A stretch of 64,000 bases of DNA from contig OY727096.1 in the NCBI GenBank assembly GCA_963402885.1, positions 28,811,820 to 28,875,819 of the forward strand, written 5' to 3'. This document shows, one piece after another, positions 55,159 to 64,000 of the stretch; positions within the stretch are counted from its first letter, which is position 1; each line of letters begins with the position of its first letter. Origin of the DNA: Antedon bifida. Its lineage: Eukaryota; Echinodermata; Crinoidea; Comatulida; Antedonidae. The notes beneath the pieces were generated by a model, which did not search any database, had not been told where the DNA came from, and worked only from the letters and a program-made list of their open reading frames with translations. Made by a program: the position numbers and the translations under genes.

Positions 55159-58100
55159 CTAAAATAAATTAATATTAGATATAAAATATTCAAAATTATG
55201 TCTAAACTAGTTATTCATTTACATACTGTATAACACAATAGTTACATTACAACTGTCATTCTGCTTGCATGCATTTAATAATCATCATTACAGTAAATGA
55301 CATGCTGTAGATAATTTTATGTGTTTTGGTATTTTCAACTATTTGCTTTTATATTGTAATTAATTATGAGACACTAAGACACTGTCTTTAATAGTTGATA
55401 AAGTCAATGAGTTTCCCTACTGGGAATAAAGTTTAAATCTATTTATTTAAAAGTTGTTTAAAACCTTATGGTGACAGGTGAACGTGAATAATAAGTAAAG
55501 AAAATAAAACTGATACTTTTTTTTAATAGAGTATGTAAAGTAATACTATAGTATAACATTATAATGTACAGTATAAGAATAAGCAACATACATACCATGT
55601 TTCTTTAAAGTCATGTCCAAAACAAATGATGTGTAGTAGCATGAGGATTTACAGTAAGCACAGGACAAAATAATTGTTTTAATAATGGAAAATGCAATAA
55701 ATTAGGTATTTAACTCAGCCTGATAATAGCTGCTGAGGTTGGTACAAAACCATTAGTTACGTAATACTTTTTTAAATTAGCTCCATCTTCAAATCAGTAC
55801 ATTATAATTAGTGTTACACTATAGTAGTAGTATGAGAAAAATGAAAACAGAATTTACATGATTTTCAGAGTTTACACAGTATAATTAAGAACCTCTAAAC
55901 AGAAAAAAAACAATCTGGCATTATAATATCATTTTTTAATGTTTTAAAGAAATTTTAGGGACAAGTTTTTTAGAACTGTGCAATAGCCTTCATTACACTA
56001 ATTTACATGATACACTAGAGATGGTTTGAATACAACAATACAACTACAGTAAGTTGTGTATGACAATTGTCAAGCTTTTCAATACAGTACAGATATTACA
56101 GTACCATACAACAATAGAGGAAGTCAAATAACACTACTGGAAGAATCTAAGATATTGTACTGTTTACTTCTATTCTATGAAATGACATTGACTGATTCTT
56201 CCCTTCAGACTTAGGGTCTTTGTGTTACAGTTACGAGTATTCTCCAAATATAGAAATCAATTCTGGACAATTAAGAAAAGAACAGAATTATTGATTGATA
56301 TCCACATCATTATCAATTTTTTTTAGTTATTTGCCTTTGGATTTATTGTACATTTACTACAGAAATCTACTAAATACAAAAAAGTCAAATGATAATTTTA
56401 CTTTGTCTATCAATTGACAAAATATAGCCTTCGTTCGATTGCTCTTGGTCAATATGATGTTTTTAATAGCTACTGTAGGCCTAACCTACCACTAATAGAA
56501 AACTATTTATTTTATGTATATAACACCATTTTTAATACCGGTTGGAGCCAATTTAGTTCGTCAAATCTTGATGGGAAAACAGTGTTAAAAACCATGGAGG
56601 ATTGTTTATGTACTCCATGGAGAAATAAGTTTTTTAGAGTACTATACAGAGTGAATACAGTTTTACTTCAGTATAATGAAATACGATTTAAATAGTACAC
56701 AAAATACTGTACTTGTGTTTTGTGGAAAATTGCTGCTAACACAGCCATAGACTTGTGTCGCAAGCAGAACAGCAGGAATACCAGCACAATGCATTTAAGA
56801 AAGAAGCATTACGCAAAATATAAATTAGTCCTCAGAAACTGGTAATGAAGGACCCAGAATGCAGCCTACTAAAACCAGAGTGTCAGGACATCATGATGCT
56901 CTACACTTTTCAGTTAGTTCTATACAATCTACTGTACATACAGCACAGTTTATTTTAACTCAATGTTTCATCAGGTTGGCTTTTCTAGAATTGAAAGCCA
57001 AAGTATGGAAAAGTTGATTGAGTGATTATTAATGTTATTACAGATGTCTTAATGAACTTACAAAAACCAAGAAAAATCTTAAGAATAAGAAAAAAAAGGA
57101 ATAATTTTCTTAGACTTGCAGTCATCAACATTAATATTGAAAAAAAAATGAAAAGAGAAATAAAAAACTTCTAAAACTAAAAAATATGTACTGATCAATG
57201 TGTCCAGACAACAACAATACACTGACTTAAAGCTCAGGTACAGGCATGAATTTTAAATATAATATGTGGTTAATTGTACATAAATCAAAATATTTGTAAC
57301 AGAAATCAAGACGAAAAAACATGAATTTCCCTTAATATGGTCAAATACAAAATTTGGCAAAATTCTGCTATAAAAACCAGGAAGACCTTTTTTCAGTAGT
57401 TAGGTAGTTTAACCTAATGTAAACATGTCTGGTGACTCCCTAGAAGGTGAAAAAAGATGGTGGATATACGGTGGATAATTTTTGCTATAGCATGAAAATA
57501 AAAATCTGAAGTTGAATAAAAATACCAGAAATGTAAAATTCAAGTTATATTACCTATATTTAGTCATCTGATAACATTTTTTACCACACTGTTTATTTTT
57601 CATAGCTTCTTAAAATGCCTCTCTATTTACATAATTTGTGTACAAAAGAACAGAGATTTTACTGTGTAATTTGAACTATCCCCCCACTGATAAGAAAGTG
57701 CCTTTTTTTAACAAGCTCGTGTAAAATAAATAAAATCCCAAAAATTATGAAACATAGGGGAAACTATAGATCGATAATTATTGAAATGTATGATCAATAG
57801 AAATTTTTTGCCCGCACCTGGCCTTATTATAAATAAATATGAACTCAATTTCGAATGTGATACAATCCACAATATCTTAAGTTTTATAAATGAGAAATCT
57901 TTTTTTTTCTCAAACATATTAATTATAAAAGAAAATCTGTTATTTTAGATTAACAAAAAGTCACCTATTATTTGATGGCGAATTTGTTATTATTTGAGCA
58001 CTATGACAACGCGATAATTGTCACCTGCACAGAGAAAATTATTGATAGATGAGATGTTGATTTAATCTTAATAATGAACTTCTTGTCATTTCTAAAGTGT

Positions 58101-60498
58101 AAACAGCTTTCTTGAACAAAAGCCAAATGGCTAAATTGTTAATCAATTTTAAGGTTGAACCTGTAGAATTAATATTACTCTGCAACACTTCTATTTCTAC
58201 AGAAAATATATATCAACAAAATTAGTATTCAAATTTTGTTTTAAGTTAAGCACAAACTACACTATGTATTAAATGTATTAATGTATTAAATACAAACGAA
58301 ACATTGGTATTTTCTTTATGCTATAAATTTTGTGTTTTGTATTTCTATATCAATACAATCAAGAATTACAGTTACACATTTATTTTTTTATTTATTTATT
58401 AAAATTTATATCATCATATAATGACTAGTACAAGTCCCAGATGCCTAGGTCTAAAATATGGTGGGATTACTGTATGTAAATGTAGATTGCTGTTTATCTT
58501 TTGGAGTAGTATTATTGTTAATTATTTTTTCAATTATTAAGAAAAACAAATATCATAGACTATTCGTCTTTAAAAAAAAATACTACCACCAAAGAAAAAC
58601 AAAATTAATATTTAAAACAAAAAATAAAAACTAGATATTGCTGTATTAAGAAATGAATGTAATAGTACTGTACATAGCAAATAATATTTTACAGTGTGAT
58701 TTAAATCAGGTATTTTAAGCTGTTGAGTCACTATACAGCAACAGCAACCAATACACCATGTGATGTTGTGACCTAGCAACAGTAAACAACTCAACAGCTA
58801 GTGAATAGCCAATACTTTTTAGATAAACTTTATTAAGTAATAAAACTGAATAGGTTATACAAAATAAATACACTTAATTTCTAATGCAGAAAATGTCTAT
58901 AAAAAAGAACATTGCAAGATCAAAGTACATTTTCATATGTTTATAAATTAAATACTAATATTTTAGTATTATTTATTAACTTTGTTGATAATTATTTATT
59001 AGAGTTGGGTTTTTTTCAAGGTTTTACACTCAGTACATTATTTCTAATTGTTAAAATTCTATTTTTCATTGTAATTTACAAATTGATAGTAATTGGATAT
59101 TTTTACAGAACATATAATTTTTTTATTAATAAAGGTTGGTTATGGTACTAAAAATCAAGAAGACAAAAATCAATCAGTTTGACAGGTAATATCCTTTTTT
59201 TTTTCAAAATTTGCTGCCAGTCAATTTCAGACTTGTACATTTTCATAATGATATGGCAACTAATTTGACTAGTGACTTATTACATTATGTTGTCATAACT
59301 TTATCTATCGGGAGGTTATGTTAATATTTACATGATAGTATCCATGGAAATACAAACTAATCGCAGTACATCTAGCCTACCTAGTCTGATTACACTTAAA
59401 TGTCTCATTAAGTTGAGATTACTATAATTACAACTGATGTGATATCAATATACTAAATGAAAACTGTAAAATATGCCATTAGTTGAGATTTCTAATAATT
59501 GCAACATACATTACAGTATATATGCAATTTCAGATATCATTTAAATGATATTGAGGTAGGCCTACTACTCCTGTACTCCTTATGAAACAGGCGATAGCAC
59601 ATTAAAATGTTCAAGTTATAACTAGCGTCTTTGACTATATTTATCTTTAAATGTTTGTCAAATGTTAATATATCCAGTGATAGAAATTACATGTTACAAA
59701 TTAAATTATTTGTCCTTAAAATAATAATTAACACTGTGGTCAATTTTGTACTGTATGACCAATGAGACTGTTGTCAAAGTACACAGTGCCGGTTAGTGTA
59801 GCCTATTGTATACATGTAATTGTTCCACATCATACAGTAGTTACAGTACACTTATTTACACATTACAATAGTGGCTTTTCACAAACAATTTGCCTTTCAT
59901 GTAATAGATACTGTATTTAAACTAACTGTAAATATTAACTTTACAATTGACATGCTTTGAGGCTATTTAAATTACTTTAGATGGAAAACAAACTAGCTTT
60001 TGGTACCTTTAAAATCAATGCGGCCACAGTTCCTCTTTAAGATTTAGAATAAATAATAGGTATAATAAGATAGTTTTATGGTGTTTGATTTGGTAGAATA
60101 CAAATTAAACACCAATGAAACAAGTTATACTACTGTACCTTCATAGCATAGCACCAGGCTAAACTTTGTCTGCTCTAGCCCCTCATCTGGTTCGATCTGG
60201 GGCACTTTTGAATTTCCCTTTTAATAGCCATGTATTTTTGAATGAAAAGTGTGTTTTTTAATTAGACCAAATTCTGTGCGACTACCTAAATATTGTGCAA
60301 CCACGTTCAGTAATTCAGCTATATTTATATAAATTTCAATCAGGTCACAGAGAGGTCATAGCAGTGACTGTACTGTAGGCCTACTAAACATAAGAAATAC
60401 TGTATGATACCCGTCGAACAACAAGCTATGCAATACAAATGTGTATGCTGAGTCAAGTTATATGAAGCAATTATCTATTGTATTTATGAATTAGTACA
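55159..60498. other. Probable long DCDC2 intron
   Basis: AT-rich. No exon for the first DCX domain was found. It contains a reverse copy of dispersed repeat T (57682-57833) and otherwise no recognisable feature. Confidence 0.45.
57682..57833 (-). repeat. Dispersed repeat T, reverse copy outside the ankyrin array
   Basis: CCCCCACTGATAAGAAAGTG, AAAATCCCAAAAATTATGAA, TATAGATCGATAATTATTG and CACCTGGCC match the reverse complement of the copies at 23.4-32.0 kb. It shows that repeat T is an independent mobile element. Confidence 0.7.
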
Positions 60499-62149
60499 TT
60501 AAAGGGGGGTTCCGGGTTTAAAATGAATAGTAAAAAATGTAAAATATATTTGTTTGTCTCTTGAACGGTAAAAGTTTCAATTTATATAAGCGCCCAGTGA
60601 AGCAGAACGAAGGCTGTGAAATGAGGCCAGATTACAAGTGCAGCTACGGCGATATGACACTGTGTTACAGAATAGGAAATTCGTGAAATGGTCAATCTTC
60701 CGACGACTCGTTATCATTAACCATATCAATTACTTTTGTAAAATTATACTTATCTGATGTAATTTTAGTCGGTCTTCCCATTTATGAAGTCAATTTTCTA
60801 TGAAAATTTATCAAAACAGTGAAAACTTAGATATGTTTGCACTTTACGTTTGCCGATTTTCGCACTGACTTAGGGAAAGCCTTCAAAATCAATGAAGCGT
60901 AACGTATACATTCCTGCTGAGCGAGGAGAGCGAGACGATGATACACATGCTCTCTCTGCCCATGCTTGGCATCGTCACGTGATAAGCAGATACAGTATAC
61001 AATACCAAACTGGTCGGGTCGAGTATACCCCGTTTATAATCACAACATAAACGATGTACAGTATTTGATTGAAGGTCGACTCGACCTACCGGAATGGTAT
61101 AGATAACATAGCTCGAATGAGAGAGTTGGAATATTTGTAAACATAAGTAGCCTATTGCTAATTTTAACAAGTGTAGCCTATAGTAAAAGGCCTGGTAGTA
61201 TCAATTCGCATAGGGTCTACTACACTAGCTAGCTCAATTTTTAACTGGGCCGGATCGGCCAGGTCTCCTTCCTACTACCTGGTCTACTTGCTTGATGCAG
61301 TATCCGCTTTTTTGGAGAGTAAACTAGGCCTATTTTAGGCCTACTTAGACGATCGGGACACCATATGTGCGGACGGCGATCGGACCTTGTTTTGCCTCAA
61401 TATTTACAGCAGATTTTGTAGAACGTTTTAGGTTTAGATTGTTTAGGAGTTTGGTTGATAGGATGGGTTTGGATCCACTGAGTTTTGTTATTTATGGGCC
61501 AATCGTTTAGTAGTAGGCTAGCTAGGCCCATGATGGGCCCCAATGTTTTAAAACGTAGGGTAGCCATCGTGGCATGGAATCCCTAGTCAGAATGGCTCTC
61601 ACCCATGACAAAAAATGATTTAGGCTAGGCCTAGCCTAGTACTTGAAGCCGATAATACGATCTGAACTATTCGAGGTATAAAAATAGTATAACTGTATAC
61701 AATCTATATATAATCTGTACCATGGAGTAATCTGTACTAAATTTTGTATTTCATTAAATGTCAAATAAATATATGCTACTACTGTTATTATTACACTTTA
61801 GGCCTAGCTTAGAAAATCTACAAAAAATGTATTTCACAATGATCGGGTGGTCGTGGTTTGACAGGGGAGAGAGATGTAAATTAGTTGACAAACACAACGT
61901 ACATGACGTCGCGAGTTTGGAATCCACTGATGACGTGATTTTGTGAATATCTCATGAATATTAATGAGCTTCCCTAAGCTGCTGAAAAACAGACTTTCCA
62001 TGAATTTACCCTAAAATGTATATGAAATTTAATTTTTTAATTACTTGTTATTACTTCTTCATTCTGACATGTCTATATTGTTATAATATTTTTTATTTAA
62101 TAAATAAACGATATTTAAAAGCAATTTTAAACCCAGAATCCCCCTTTAA
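60499..62149. mobile_element. 1.65-kb TTAA-flanked element with about 26-bp terminal inverted repeats
   Basis: Left TTAAAGGGGGGTTCCGGGTT and right AACCCAGAATCCCCCTTTAA pair with two mismatches over 26 bp. TTAA at both ends and purine start (AGGGG) fit the Kolobok or piggyBac groups. No transposase frame is visible in the 1.6-kb interior, which has higher GC and TAGGCC words, so it is non-autonomous. Confidence 0.7.
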
Positions 62150-62480
62150 CTCTTGCAGGATCATACTACAATATGTTAATACAAAAATATCTGTGATAAA
62201 TTATGAAACATGAACATGCTTTGCTCATGAAAAAGCAATCGCAATAAAATAAATTGGATATTAATGTCAACTCAATTTCTGCTGTGTATCCTGTGTACAG
62301 CAAATACTTTCATAATATTTTGATAATTCATCTGCTTTTTAGGGAATTTTTATGCAAATACAGATGTACAGTTAGCATAACAACCAAAACATCAACAACA
62401 TGAACCAAGACAATTCAATTCTTACTTTGGACACATCAAATCGGTTTCTATGACACTGGCTTTCTTTTTAATATACGGAA
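62150..62480. other. Unannotated AT-rich stretch
   Basis: Nothing recognised in this stretch. Confidence 0.4.
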
Positions 62481-62880
62481 ATAAGATAAGGTAAGATAAA
62501 TCTTTATTGTCATGAACACAACAAGGCGAACATGAAATTGGTTTTCCTTGATGCTTAAAAACACATACAATATATAAAACATTAAAAATATCAATACAAT
62601 ACATTAAAACTATATACAGTAGTAAACAAGTAAACAAACTATCTTTGGAATGTTGTGTTGGAAACATGAATAGAGTTGTGGACAAATGATTTCCTACATT
62701 GAGTGGTATTGCACATTAAAGGACGAATTCTTCTACCTGATTTATTAACAACATATTTATCATTCAAATGGGTGCGAGTTATCTTCCATTATTTTCTTAA
62801 CTTGGCTAATATTAATAACATCGCTCCTGTAAACTGTGTCGATAACATTGACATTCCTTCCTAATAATAATAATCGATAG
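62480..62880 (-). mobile_element. LINE 3' end (ORF2 C-terminus and 3' UTR)
   Basis: Minus-strand fragments NVNVIDTVYRSDVINISQVK and HLNDKYVVNKSGRRIRPLMC (separated by a frameshift), then QCRKSFVHNSIHVSN, which fits the Arg-rich 'R.(R/K)SF(I/V)...I..(F/W)N' end of CR1/Jockey-like polyproteins. The plus-strand motif TCTTTATTGTCATGAACACA lies at the element's 3' side, as common for such tails. Confidence 0.5.
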
Positions 62881-64000
62881 TAAAACCATTTTGAAGTTTC
62901 TTTATATTTATTTTTATTTATTGATACAGTACTCGCAGATTTGTCATTTTTTCAGTAATTGAGTTTCTTTAATTAACTGTACAGTATGTCAAGTTTGGTT
63001 ATTATAATTTATGACATACTATTTTATTTGCAATTGACGAAGTAGGAAAACAAAATGAATTTAGTATACAGTTCAGTAATATAAATTTGACTTTGTACTG
63101 TATGGTACATTTGTTTAAATTAAATGAAATATTTAAATGACATTGGCATGGTCGCTAATATTGGTATTCCAGTTAACTGCAATCATTTCTCTAGTTATCT
63201 TGCATTCCACTCATTACAAAATGTCCAGTCAAAATTTATTTTTATTTTCTACAATTAATAAACATTGTCAAAAATTCACTAAAAGTACTGTACTCTGAAC
63301 TATACACTAACAGACTAACAAAGTTTATATTATACGGAGTGTAGTTTACCATAATACAGTTTCCATAAATAAGATTATTAAAAGATAAAATGTAAAAACA
63401 AGAAAAAAAGTGAACATTAAAAAAGAAAAAAAGGCCTTTAATATTGCACTGAAAAAAAATGTGTTTCTACTCTTTTCAGATGAGAAGTACTGTAAATAAT
63501 CCCTGGGAGAGATTACTAATCAATAATACAGTACGTCTCAAGTATCATTCAATTGAAATTTACATTTTTGTAACATTTGTACAGCCTCATTTTCTGAAAT
63601 TATAATAATAATTGTAATATATTTCTGTATACGATACGATTCCTTTTATTAATTATTATAGCATAATTTAACAAATGAAAATTAATCATTTGGATGTTTT
63701 GTTAAAACAGATTCAATGACAATCAATGAAAAACACTGTACAACTGCTTTACAATCAACATGATATTGCTTATATTGATAACTGCTTGATTAACTAATGA
63801 ATATAAATGATTATTGATTAATACTGATAGATTTCAAACAACTTGAGCACAACGTTGGATTAAAAATCTATATCAGTTATAATATTGGTCTTTGATTTTA
63901 ATCAAGCGAATAAAGAAACCAGAGCTTTAACAAACAGCAAAACTAGGTTTATCCATGCATGTTCCTACTTGAATCAAGCTAATCAATGGTTGGCATGACA
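62881..64000. other. AT-rich flank without recognised features
   Basis: No splice-bounded coding segment, RNA gene or repeat family was identified. Could be DCDC2 intron. Confidence 0.4.

Noticed and set aside
56414..56695. 93-codon plus-strand frame
   Set aside because: No domain, no splice context and composition like the surrounding intron. Treated as chance.
60131..60225. Open segment VPQIEPDEGLEQTKFSLVLC before GTACAG on the minus strand
   Set aside because: Looks protein-like, but no acceptor with a pyrimidine tract, no match to a DCX domain and no neighbouring exon. May be a repeat fragment.

Overview
The window is animal nuclear DNA. It is AT-rich and intron-rich, has GT/AG-bounded exons, and carries tRNA-derived SINE copies, MITEs, LINE tails and a Helitron-like element. 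The frequent TAGGCCTA-type words, SINE/MITE-rich introns and the gene content suggest a marine invertebrate deuterostome, most likely an echinoderm. That assignment is an inference. All three gene models lie on the minus strand.

Region 1 (1-12.5 kb) holds gene A, whose 3' part runs off the left edge. Reading right to left: a non-coding first exon, two exons that form a SAM-like domain, linker exons, then a run of ankyrin-repeat exons, each encoding exactly one repeat with phase-0 borders.

Region 2 (15.0-42.2 kb) holds gene B, a complete paralogue of gene A. It has the same 5' exons, at least 19 intact one-repeat ankyrin exons, a terminal ankyrin exon, a Ser/Thr-rich linker, a domain resembling the TRADD N-terminal fold, and a death-effector-like (DED) domain ending in a stop at 15042. 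The 5' halves of A and B (about 6.9-13.4 kb and 37.2-42.8 kb) are a segmental duplication. Its insertions and deletions mark individual transposon events. The ankyrin part of B is a higher-order tandem array (21-36.5 kb). Its multi-kb unit carries two types of repeat exon (I and II), a decayed third type (III), a dispersed repeat fragment, and a LINE-tail-like repeat ending in TCAA units. A non-autonomous Helitron-like element (33131-34347) sits in one unit, and the neighbouring unit keeps the empty site.

Region 3 (42.8-47.2 kb) has no recognisable gene. It has a roughly 1-kb minisatellite of about 40-bp units (43.7-44.7 kb) and two small MITEs with TTAA at their ends.

Region 4 (47.25-55.2 kb) is the 3' part of a doublecortin-domain gene orthologous to DCDC2: the second DCX domain, a basic linker, an acidic segment and a Pro-rich tail. 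The exons for the first DCX domain were not found and presumably lie beyond 64 kb. The region to 64 kb looks like intron or flank with repeats, including a 1.64-kb TTAA-flanked inverted-repeat element (60499-62149) and a LINE end (62.48-62.88 kb).

The most interesting system is the A/B pair: a SAM-ankyrin-TRADD-N-like-DED protein built from symmetric, freely duplicating single-repeat exons. This layout would let repeat number evolve, or be spliced, without frame disruption. The domain set is typical of invertebrate innate-immune or apoptotic adaptors. Function is inferred.
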